A stretch of 64,000 nucleotides of DNA, from the NCBI GenBank assembly GCA_014871385.1, contig CM026426.1:48905263-48969262 (forward strand). The letters are read 5' to 3'. The notes below the pieces were generated by a model. That model had not been told where the DNA came from, made no database searches, and saw nothing but the letters and a program-made list of their open reading frames with translations. Origin of the DNA: Ceratodon purpureus (Eukaryota > Streptophyta > Bryopsida > Pseudoditrichales > Ditrichaceae). The position numbers and the translations under genes are program-made. Positions 10,114-20,166 of the stretch are shown one piece after another (positions within the stretch are counted from its first letter, which is position 1; every line of letters starts with the position of its first letter).

Positions 10114-12062
10114 CTAGATTCCCTGCTGCAGCAAGCTCTCAGCCTCTAGTGCTGCTTCAGCTCCAATTGCACGTATTTCTTCACGCTCTGCTGTGGAGAC
10201 CGGATCCAGTTTTGGCTCGCATGTTGAGTCTGGATGTGCACGTTTGGGGAGAGGCTCCTCAAAGCATAAACTGTCCACTTCAGGGAGACGTTTCCCCACA
10301 GCAAGTTTCTAAGTCTCTTCTTGGATCAAAGAATTCAGCGCGTCCTCCACCTTCACGCGCGCACTTACAGCATCCAGAGGCTTCAACCAACCCGCTTCGT
10401 CCATGCCGGTTCTGCAAGCAGAGATTGCGCTACGCATGTCGTCGTCGTCGGTACTGAATCCCCACTGGCCTCTCCATAGCCCACCAGGTGCATGACTGCA
10501 AAACGGACAACGCGGATCCTTCGACAGGACTACTTTGAACATGCAAAAAGGATGCAGCAAGCATCCACACGGAAGAGAAACAAAAGCATTGTCCACTCAA
10601 AATCGACCGCAGAGAACACATGGAACAGTTGGTTCTACTTTCACCAACTTCATGCATGCTACATGGAGGCGTGCCAGGAGTTGCTTCGGACGAATGCTGC
10701 TGCTGTCGACGATGACCACATCGATGTCTGCGGTGATGACCCCCACCTCGTCTAGGAGCTCCTTCGTGGTTCGCCGTAGAAGCTGAATGCGATCTTGCAG
10801 CTCCGCAATCTGTTTTTGAACATTAGCGATGGACTCTGAGATGGTGTTAGCGATTGCTGTCTTTGCTCGCATATCTTCCTCCAGTTGAGAACTCTCCTCT
10901 GATAGCGGCGCGCAATGCTTCTTACTGGCTCGTAACGACACCATGACCTCCCAGTTGGAATCCTCCGAAATAGAAAGTTCTGTCTTCTTGGCGCCCAGGA
11001 GTTCAAGTTCCTTTTCTGCATCCGCCAGGTGCTTGATCACGGTGAATAGCTTTTTCTCTGTCTTCCGTCTCTTCTCTTTTAGTGCCTGGAGCTGGTCCGG
11101 TCTTGCGTTCGGCGAAGGCGCACTTGCAACCGCTTCCACAATGGGACACAGTGGAGATGTCCGTGGAGCGCTGGATTGCTGCTGCCGCACCGCCTTGCTA
11201 CCATGAGGTGAACCTTGGAGGATTGCTCTCGTTGCCTCTGCACGCACCTCTTTCCGTGCAGGAGGACTACTTTCCGTGGGATCCGCAGACCCTTGCTGCC
11301 TTGCCGGAAAATCGGATGGCCTGACTGGCAAATTCGCGCGCCTCAACTGTGATGTCGCATCCTCCCGTTCTGCATAAGCGGTCTGAAGATAATGCTGGAA
11401 CAAGTTTATCATAGCTTGGATCTGCTCCCTCAAACATGGCGGCGTGAGTTTCTGTGGATTGACAATCGGATTCTGCACCCGCTTCTTTGCCAAGTCTGCT
11501 GCATAATCAGCCCAGTCCACTTGTGTCTGTTGTTGATAGAATAGGACAAGACCTCGAATGAAAGCTGTGCCAATTCGCCATTGTCAAGATGCGTTCCACC
11601 ATACACTCTCTGGTACATGTGCAAAGCGTCTCTTGCTGCGTCACGATCTGTCATCAATCGCAAGGAGTGACGGTTTCCATGCTTGTTAAGAGGATACGTA
11701 GCAAGCAAATCATCAAGTGGCACACCATGCTCGTCCTTCATCAAACTTTCGAATGGAACCCCTTCAGCACAGAGACCACCGACTTTCTCAAAAAAGTGCT
11801 TGTTGTATTTTGCATTCTCAGCTCCCAAGAGGAAGGGTGCCCGCTTCAACAACTCTAGAGTCATAGTCTGCGGAAGCTTCCGAAGATCAAAAGGCTCCCG
11901 CCAGATGGTGAGGTGACTGGAGTGAATATCCTCCACGGCCTTCGTTGGCCGCAATGGCGGCTGCAACCGTTGGAAAACTTCGTCGTCGGTATCAGACGAT
12001 GACTCAGGAATAGCACGTCGCTTGCTAGCGGCCTTCTCCTTCCGGCTCATCGTGCGGCTCAT
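10114..12062 (-). pseudogene. RING-like coiled-coil family, decayed member
   Basis: Reading leftward from an ATG at 12062 (MSRTMSRKEK), preceded by an acceptor-like TTGCAG, the layout follows that of the genes at 3293 and 15608. It has a basic leader with SSSDTDDE, the shared helical domain (.LGAENAKYNKHFFEKVGGLC), a coiled coil (about 10700-11300) and the zinc module. Three interruptions are visible. A frame change lies near 11550, where about seven codons of the family domain also appear to be missing. A TGA splits the zinc module between ligands two and three. A TAG near 10309 is followed by a further 60 codons of plausible protein in the same frame. With the TGA counted as one residue, the zinc ligand spacing is exactly that of the intact members. 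This is a dead or dying host gene copy rather than an intron pattern, since the gaps are too short for introns. Confidence 0.75.
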
Positions 12063-12983
12063 TCCAAACGTAGAGAGTATGTTCTGCAAGACTGCAACAA
12101 ATACGTACCCCTCCCACGAGCTAGAATGTGCAGAAAACAACTTTACAATCGTGAACAAAGACTGCGATTGACAAACAATGCTTTAGCAAGATCTAAATAT
12201 CATGCGTAACTCGCCATGGCTTCATGCGGTAGAACTCAGTTTCATAGATGCTACTTTCACTGAACGAAGGGATGCTTGAATTCGATCAAGCTAATTGTAA
12301 GGGTGCCCTGCTCACCACTGCTGGATGCAGTGATACTCGTTTCCATTTTTAAATATTATAGATCCACGGCCCCCTATGTCTACAAGTCATGATACTTTGG
12401 ACATTGTCCTCTGGGTCTTCCCTTATTTTATGCCCTGGTTGTCATGTCTTTGATGAATTTCAGAAGTCCTGGAGTGTGGATTATATTATAGAGTTTGTAT
12501 TATCTGGATACGCACCACGAATAAGACAGGGTCATGGAGATTGGGAAAAAGTAGCAAATCTGAAGAACTCCAATAGCTACAAGGACATTAGTTGCATCTG
12601 TCGGAACGTGAGATGCACTGGCTGCGGCACTCCATGACGCACAATAGTCAACTGGGGGTGATAACTTACAAGCACGGTGTACTCAAACTAGGGACCCTGA
12701 CGGCGCTAATGAACAAGAAGAGTGCATGAGTACGCATGGTAGTGGACTGCGCATCACACGTGAAGGGGTATAAATCAAAACGGAGGACAACTAGTACAGT
12801 GTACACACACAAGTGTATGAGAAGATATATACATGCATGCATATTTCTCTACAACCACATGTATATGCATTTGTATTATTCAGTAAATCAGGTTTTCTAC
12901 ATTTGTTATTTCCTCCAAAAGTCTTCTTTCATTTCTTGGCCTCTCTAAATTGAATTAAACAGAACAGTAGTACATCTTAATAC
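12063..12983. other. Spacer upstream of the decayed member
   Basis: It probably holds the former promoter and 5' intron of the minus-strand gene. No gene of its own is seen. Confidence 0.4.
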
Positions 12984-13911
12984 AAGCTTGGAATCTGTTA
13001 TAAACTCCCTTGCCTAATTTGGCGTCCAGTAAAAGCTATTGAGAATTTTGCATAACATAATTTTTTTTACTTTTGAGGATCTCAGATGTAATATAAGTAT
13101 GCTAAGAAATTTTACATACCTCGTCAAAGCCTTGGTGGCTTGGTGCTCCGGGGCTTCGGGTTCAAACAGACGTGGCGGCCCCAGGGTGCTAGTGCCGGGT
13201 TCGAATCCACCCTCCGACACCCACCCCACCACGCTTTCTGATGCGCAGTTGATAGTGCAAAGTTTTTATTTTTTAATTTTTACTTCTTTTATAAGTTATT
13301 TTCACTAAGGTGTTCTTTTACTGGATATGAAGATTTTACTATCACCATTTTTTCAATACTTAGAATTATGTTCAACCTTTAGCATAGTCTCGTATAATTC
13401 TGAAACTAAATTTAGCAACTGAGTATCCAAGGTTCTTTCCAGAAGTATCTTTATATTCCAAAGTTTAATTAGGTTGAGTACCCCCATGGAAAATTTGAGA
13501 CACTCATTCCTTTTTTTGGCTCTCATAAAAATTGTTTTCTAGAAGCACATCTAAAAACCTTGATATAGTAAAACATGCATGACGTCACGTATATTTGGTT
13601 TTAGAAAAATCTGAACGGTGGTTAGGTGCCTTTACAAGTTTTCAATTTTTGAGCCAAATTATTTTTGAAAAATTCCAAAATCTCAAATTTTGACAAATTT
13701 TGAAAGAATAATTTCCTATTGATAATAATTGTTATGAATTTGGATTAACATGAACTATGTGATGGTATAATTTCCATTATTTAATTCCACTTGTTCTGGA
13801 AAATCATATTTAAGATCTCACTTTTTGAACCAGGGATGAAACTTGACATAAATCAATTCTATGATTTTTCAAAAAATCACAAGATCTTATCTTGAAAATC
13901 CACACTGTGCA
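12984..13911 (-). repeat. Dispersed repeat copy C (inverse of copy A)
   Basis: This is nearly identical to 1411-2555 in reverse orientation but has a single tRNA-like module. On the plus strand the module has a partial A box (TGGCTTGGTG, 13136-13145) and, 62 bases on, a perfect B box GGTTCGAATCC (13198-13208). It shares with copy A the altered TTTATAA junction and about 15 bases of flank. A and C therefore probably descend from one copied block rather than two separate insertions. Confidence 0.8.
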
Positions 13912-14610
13912 AACTCTATTTTTAATCCCTCCATTGATCATCCATCTCCTTATTGATACCTTCATCTTGCCATTTCTTTTAAATTTCAACAATTAAAGAT
14001 ATTTGTTTTTCACCTTACCTTGCTTCTGCCAAGATTTTTTTTAAAAACAAATTTTAATTAGAAATAAAATAAAAAATCATTTAGTTTTACTTATGTGCAC
14101 CCTATTTGAAGGTCAAGAGTAATTCTCTGTGTTGTGAATCCGAAGCTGCAGCTTTTCATCCCTCCATTTATCATCCATCCATTTATCATCCGGATATTGC
14201 TTAATTACTTCACTAAGAAGTTTCTTTTTAATTTCAACAATTAAAGATATTGCTTTTCACCTTGCCTTGCCTCTATTTTTATTTATTTATTTATTTATTT
14301 TTTTTAAATTTATTTTTTTATTTCATTTAGGTTTATTTATGTGCAAACTATTTTGAGGGTCAAAAGTAGTTCCCTGTGATGTGAATACGAAACTCTATTT
14401 TTCATCCCTTCGTTTATCATCCACCCATTTTTCATCCCTCTATTTATCATCCATCCATTTATCATCCCTCCATTCTTCTTAGAATTATATCGGGTTTAGT
14501 TCTTCTTGTCACAATTTCAGAGTTAGGGTTGGTATTGTTTGAGAGTGAACCTGAAACTTGATTTTTCATCCATCCATTTATCATCCATATTTTAAAGAGT
14601 GCTTCACCTT
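13912..14610. repeat. Degenerate TCATCC/ATTTATCATCC minisatellite
   Basis: Clusters of imperfect units such as TTTATCATCCATCC recur near 13920-13960, 14155-14215, 14400-14480 and 14560-14600. Stretches of AT-rich DNA and a TTTA microsatellite at about 14279-14315 lie between them. There is no coding signal. Confidence 0.6.
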
Positions 14611-15607
14611 GCCATTTCTTTCAAATTAGCGACCCTCTTAGATGGAAATGTTTACGTACATGATAATTTTAAATTGGATGAAAACCGTCACAAATAATTA
14701 TGGATGTGCACATATTGGGCCTAGTAATTTGGACGTGCTATCCTTCATTTTCCTTAATTTGAAACAATTTGCTATGCATGACAATAATTGTGCTGCATTA
14801 GAGAAATCAGATAATGATGCAAATCCAAAAATCATTAAATATTTTTGAGGCCTCCCTGATACGATTTTCTAAGAGTTCCACTGACATTACATTGCGCAAG
14901 CTTCATTTTAACCAAGACCTAGTTTATTATGTCAATTAAGGATTTTATTCATGATTATAAAATGTTTTCATATGAGTTATGGCATGGCTACAGGCACTCC
15001 ATAATACTTATATAGGCAGTACCATATCATTTTCTGGTCTTCCCACAGCGATTCAAGAATGCGCATATTTGAATTTGCGGATTTTTTTCGTAAGTGACTT
15101 AGGATTTTAAATAAATTGTATTATCTAAGATTTCAGTGCTGTTGTAACACATGATAACAAGTATGTAGTATTTGTGTCACGTCACATCCAACCTCATGCT
15201 TTTTAAATTACATTTGACGGCGGAGGCCGTGCGTAACTCACACTGCTGAAGTCATTGTTGAATGATAAACTAGTCCGATGTAGCAAAGCGTCGATGTCAA
15301 TGGGAGGCGAGGTGACCGTAACTGTACAGGTGTGATTATTTTTCTTATCAGCCGCCTCTTCCCTGTCCAAGTAACCGTAATTAGAATCATGACTTCGAAA
15401 TCCTTGCCCACTAACAGTGTACTTGGAGCTCTACAATGCCTGAATACTCTTTTGCCTGGGCGACGTTTCACAGCCCACCTTGCTATATGTAATTTGTGTC
15501 TTCTCGCTTTGTGCTCATGCTTTCGTAGTTGTTGTAACATGATCACAGTGTAGGTCCGTCTCTGTTGTTTAATCTCCACCGCATAGGTTAGACAGTATCA
15601 CGTTGCC
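14611..15607. other. Spacer and 5' flank of member 2
   Basis: Mostly AT-rich. The last 300 bases are less AT-rich and probably hold the promoter and a 5' untranslated exon of the gene at 15608. An acceptor-like TTAGACAG lies at about 15590. Confidence 0.4.
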
Positions 15608-17272
15608 ATGGGAAACGGGAAGGGGTCAGAGAAGAAGCACAAGAAACAAAGGTCCGAAGCCACCAAAGGTCATAGAAGTCCGCAACCTTGCAAGTCATGT
15701 AAGTCTGTCCAGAAGGAACTCCCACAGTCCACCAGCGGAGATAGAGAAACGACTCCAGAGGGCCCAGATGTCGAGACAGTCGAAGTCCCTCCTCCGTTTG
15801 AGGTGGGGAACTCCGAGTTTGATGCAGCATTCGACCTTGAAGCAATCCCATTGGCGCTGCGTGAACGAATGGTGGCAGCTGCACCGATGTTGCTGGGCCG
15901 CAATGCAGAATACGTCAACATGTTTTTCCATGACAAGGTGGGGTTGTGTAACAGGGGCCCGACAGTAGATGATGTTTCCAAGGTTTACCCACATATTCTG
16001 GAGTCCGACATCAAGAAGGTATGGCGCCCGGGTTCGCAGTTGAATCGATTTGAGATTGCAAATTGCTTGGAGGAAGAGCAGGCTCAGCTTTTCTCGCAGC
16101 ACAACTACTGTGTGTATGGCAACTGTCCTGACAATGCCTACTTTGCCATGCGTTTTCTCAAGGCTGCTTATGCAACATTTGTGCATGGCTTAGACGTGAA
16201 ATGGTTGGCGGAGGCCACGGTGCGCCGAAGCAAGCGCTTCGCAACCGCATTGAAGAACCCGAAGAAGCTTGGACCAGTGGCGTTGCGCCGGCAGGTGGAA
16301 GGTCTCTGCGAGCTGATGGCTTCAGTGGCATCTGGCACACCAGAGCGCCAGATAATGCCACGAAGTGCAGATCGTGCACTCAGAGAAGTAGTGGCTGCCA
16401 AAGCAACCGCAACTCTAGCACAGACAGCGTTGGAAACGCTTCAGCGGGATCACGACTCGGCATTGGGCATTGTGAATGCCTTTACAGATGCAGAGTATAG
16501 TCGGCTGGAGTTGGAATGCAATGCGGCGAACACGGAGCTCTCGCGTTTGTTCCGGGAGGGGACAGCAACAGAATACAAGGTTCACGCGGAAATGGCGCGG
16601 CTTCTTTCAGCGAGGCTCTCGTCGATGCAAGAGGAGCAGATGATTGCGCGATCTCAAATTTTAGAGCTCAAGTCGGGTCCCCTTCAAGATGCCACTGCCG
16701 CTCACAATCAAGCCCTTGCTGACATTGCTGCCGCGGAGGCGAGCCTGCTCAAGAGTGAACAGGAGTATTTGATCCTGCGCCCACGCTCCGTTTTTGTGTA
16801 CCCGAGCGCATACTCCGTACCTCCGTTAGTATACCGTATGACTCATATCTGCTCAATCTGCAAGAAAAGTTTTGTCTCCAATGCAGCAATACTCGGTTCT
16901 TGCGGATGCCTCTTCCACAATGTCTGTGTGGTACAACTGATTGACTCTAACCTCTATCAATGCCCCATGTGTGGCGACCTCGACCTAGCGTGGGTAGCTC
17001 AATTCGACGGCAAACTTGACGACCAGCAGGAGGCGTGGGTCGAAGACACAATGGAGAATCTTAGGAATGTTGTGGGAGCACGGAATGGTGCTGCAGTCAC
17101 CATGCATACGGCCCTGAACCTGAATTCAGAATGTAATGACTTCTTACTGCCGAAGGAAGGCAATGCATTGCCTAGCGAGGAAGCCTTGGCCCAGACTCCA
17201 GTATCATGTTCTTCAGATACGCACAAACTGTTCAAGCGGTCACCTAGAGATCCTCCTTCTGCACAACGTTGA
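15608..17272 (+). CDS. RING-like coiled-coil protein, family member 2 (intact)
   Basis: This is an intact 554-residue member of the same unnamed family as the gene at 3293. Residues 1-60 are Lys/Ser-rich. Residues about 67-240 carry the shared domain (GNSEFDAAFDLEAIP, NRGPTVDDVSKVYP, DIKKVWRPGSQ, NCPDNAYFAMRFLKAAYATF). Residues 250-400 are Ala/Glu-rich coiled coil. Residues 415-455 form the zinc module with spacing identical to member 1: C-x2-C-x13-C-x-C-x2-H-x2-C-x11-C-x2-C. A tail of about 100 residues follows that member 1 lacks. Conservation of every zinc ligand, together with strong divergence elsewhere, suggests selection on the protein. A ubiquitin-ligase role is inferred from the RING-like module only. 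No membrane segment is seen. Confidence 0.87.
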   Translation: MGNGKGSEKKHKKQRSEATKGHRSPQPCKSCKSVQKELPQSTSGDRETTPEGPDVETVEVPPPFEVGNSEFDAAFDLEAIPLALRERMVAAAPMLLGRNAEYVNMFFHDKVGLCNRGPTVDDVSKVYPHILESDIKKVWRPGSQLNRFEIANCLEEEQAQLFSQHNYCVYGNCPDNAYFAMRFLKAAYATFVHGLDVKWLAEATVRRSKRFATALKNPKKLGPVALRRQVEGLCELMASVASGTPERQIMPRSADRALREVVAAKATATLAQTALETLQRDHDSALGIVNAFTDAEYSRLELECNAANTELSRLFREGTATEYKVHAEMARLLSARLSSMQEEQMIARSQILELKSGPLQDATAAHNQALADIAAAEASLLKSEQEYLILRPRSVFVYPSAYSVPPLVYRMTHICSICKKSFVSNAAILGSCGCLFHNVCVVQLIDSNLYQCPMCGDLDLAWVAQFDGKLDDQQEAWVEDTMENLRNVVGARNGAAVTMHTALNLNSECNDFLLPKEGNALPSEEALAQTPVSCSSDTHKLFKRSPRDPPSAQR

Positions 17273-18157
17273 TCAAAACATGGTAGTTACTTACCAGACA
17301 CCGCCGAGGGCTAGCTTCACCAATCTCCATGTGCCATCTCTACCCATGCTTACCTTTCCGTAGTTGACAATCGAGCAGGTTATTGGTAGGATTGATGGTT
17401 ATTGATTAGTTACAGTTGCATTATAGTTGAGGACATATTGCCGCATGTCTGCAATTTCCTGGCTGAAACTACCATGTTTTGAAATAGACGGTTCATATGA
17501 ATAAATTACCTCTTGTGTTTGTCATACATTCTCTGATACCAAGAGCACCTTCGGAACATGCAACAGTCGGTGATGTTGAATTGTTAAGTAGTGGACCGTT
17601 GTTAAATAGTAGCCTTGTTGTGCTCTTGTTCATCTGCACTTGCAACTGCAATTCCACCACTGCATCTGGCTGCCGCCGAAATCCCCACGTCGCATTGTTT
17701 GTTTCTCCATTGTTCTGCAACGGGAGCACATCAAGAGGTGACATTATTCACTCTGATAATGGAAAGGAAGGACTAAAGAATCGTGAAATTCCCACGGCAG
17801 TTCAGATTCTACCACTCTGTAACGGTAGACCAGGATTCGGGATTCAGCGGGTTACTACATCTTTGATGAATGTGAAGAGGGACGGGTAAGACTTCATTGC
17901 ACTAAAGAGCGCTAGAAACAGTCTTCACCACTCAAACAAAGTAACATAATAGTCTTCTGAAGAAGCAAAAACCTTATTCACTGGTCCTACACTTGAACTA
18001 ATTCGTTTCATGATTTTTCCTTAGCTTTTATTAAGATTTTATCTTCTTACACCATTCTTGGTTGTGTTCTATATCTTTACTATCAAAAATCGTTTCGTGC
18101 TTTACCATCCTTTCTAAAGTTTTTCCCAGCCATTTTACATCTATGAGTTTTTGAATT
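17273..18157. other. 3' flank of member 2
   Basis: Probably 3' untranslated region followed by spacer. A 130-codon open frame at 17497-17889 has no recognisable feature, and I do not call it a gene. Confidence 0.4.
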
Positions 18158-18161
18158 TTAA

Positions 18162-19160
18162 CTCCCTTGCCTTATTTGGCGTCTAGTTAAAGCGATTAAG
18201 AATTTTTCATTTTTAAATTTTTTTTTAATTTTGAGGATCTCAGATTTGATATAAGTATGCTCAGAAATTTTACATACCTCGTCAAAGCCTTGGTGGCTTG
18301 GTGTTCCGAGGCTTCGGGTTCGAACAGACGTGGCGACCCCAGGGTGCTGGTGCCGGGTTCGAATCCACCCTCCGACACCAACCCCACCACACTTTCCGAT
18401 GCGCAGTTGAATATGCAAAATATTTATTATTTTATTTTTTCTTCTTTTAGAAGTTATTTTCACTAAGGTGTTCTTTTACTGGATATGAAGATTTTACTAT
18501 CACCATTTTTTCAATACTTAGAATTATGTTCAACCATTAGTATAGTCTCGTATAATTCTGAAACTAAATTAAGCAACTGAGTATCCAAGGTTCTTTCCAG
18601 AAGTATATATTCCAAAGTTTAATTGAGTTGAGTACCCCTATGGAAAATTTGAGACACTCATTCCTTTTTTTGGCTCTCATAATTTTTTTTTAAAAGAAGC
18701 ACATCTAAAAACCTTGATATAGTAAAACATGCATGACGTCACGTATATCTGAAAAAAATCCTAAATCTCAAATTTTGACAATTTTTGGAGGGGAGAAAAT
18801 GTAATGTTACAAAAAAATTTGAAGCTTCTTCATGTACTATTTGGAGGCTGTCCTTCTAAAATTGGTAAACTTTTTGATTTGGGTCACTATGGTTTTTGAG
18901 TAGTGATTTGGTTATGAACATATTTCAATTTTTTTTATAAAAATGACCTAATTTTAGACTGCCTGTTCTGGACTTGAAACCCAAAATTTCTACTTAGAGG
19001 TTTTAAAATTGGAATTTGACTTTGAAAATTTTTCCACGTACACATTGCGGTAAAGGGTGTATCTGGTGAAAAATTTAGGAAAAAATATTACTTTTAACGT
19101 CTTCATCTAAGCTGCCCATAACAGCATAAAGCCTTTTCGGCTTTCCTGTACACTTAAGGG
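18162..19160 (-). mobile_element. TTAA-bounded non-autonomous element, copy D (piggyBac-like)
   Basis: This 999-bp element has TTAA on both sides (18158-18161 and 19161-19164). Read on the minus strand it begins CCCTTAAGTGTACAGG and ends GGCAAGGGAG, the same ends as copy B. Its flanks are unrelated to those of copies A-C, so the matching ends mark the true element borders. It contains CATGCATGACGTCA near 18730 and one tRNA-like module with B box GGTTCGAATCC at 18356-18366. It encodes no transposase. Confidence 0.7.
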
Positions 19161-19164
19161 TTAA

Positions 19165-20166
19165 TCTTGCCAAAATTTATTATTACCCACATTGAATTTG
19201 CAGGAGCGCAGGGTTTACGACATATCACTTATATTGAAATTCATGTATTCTGTCTATTCAAAATTGTTAAAATTTTGAATAGATGATTTGTATAACTAAT
19301 TAAAAATAGCGTGGCCCTCAAATTAGTTCATTTTTTCTAGTTTCTACCGTCCTGTTTTATATAGATCTAAGGAAATCATTTGCTTCAACATCACGAGGGT
19401 AATGAGAAACTTCTACTACCAACAAATTTGGAATGGGATATTATATAAATCCATATTACAGACTACAGCACTATAAATAATGAGGAAGACAAGAAGGCAT
19501 GTGCTTTAACGTGAAATTTGCAATACTCTCGTGAGAAGTGCACATTCATCCAATGAAGCTCAATTAGGACAAGTTGTTTTAATATTCTTGAGTGTTGTTT
19601 GAAATGGATGATTTTGTAGTAGTTCAGGTTTTTACTGAGGTGGGATTGCATCATCATTCACTTATTGCTTACTCGAAATTTAAATTTCCGTGATTAATTA
19701 AAAATACATTAACATGCAGTTGATAATGTTGCTGAGTGCTCGGGCATTGTTTCTCACAATACTCTGATGCACTTTAAATAATAGTCAAATATAAAAAGCA
19801 TCAAGTTTGAACCCTGTTTCCATACTCGAAATGACCGTACAAGAATTCTGGGACAATGTGGCTCACATTACAGGCTTACGATATGGCAAACATTGTATGG
19901 AAGGACGCATGCTCCATAGCAAAGCAGGCACCTCCAGATCAAGTCAAACTACAACTCTGTTATGTCGGTGACATGTTCATTCTCCCACTGATCTGTATCA
20001 GTTGTCGCCTGGGAATCCTCTTCACGGACAGGCTGGGTTCCGCGCGTCTCCACTGCCCCACTGCTTATTCCACTGCCCCACTGCTTATTCCACAAGGAAT
20101 TTCATCGATGCCTGCACTATCTGGATGAGTGTGAGCCAACTCTGTAGAACCACTATTTGGAGCCAC
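19165..20166. other. AT-rich spacer
   Basis: No gene is seen. A 20-base unit containing CCCCACTGCTTATTCCAC is repeated twice at about 20054-20093. Confidence 0.4.

Noticed and set aside
13136-13208. A tRNA gene at the B-box modules
   Set aside because: The B box is perfect, but the arms do not fold into a cloverleaf with paired acceptor and T stems, so these are tRNA-derived or tRNA-like sequences only.
17497-17889. 130-codon ORF after member 2
   Set aside because: No recognisable domain or promoter, and the composition resembles the untranslated flank.
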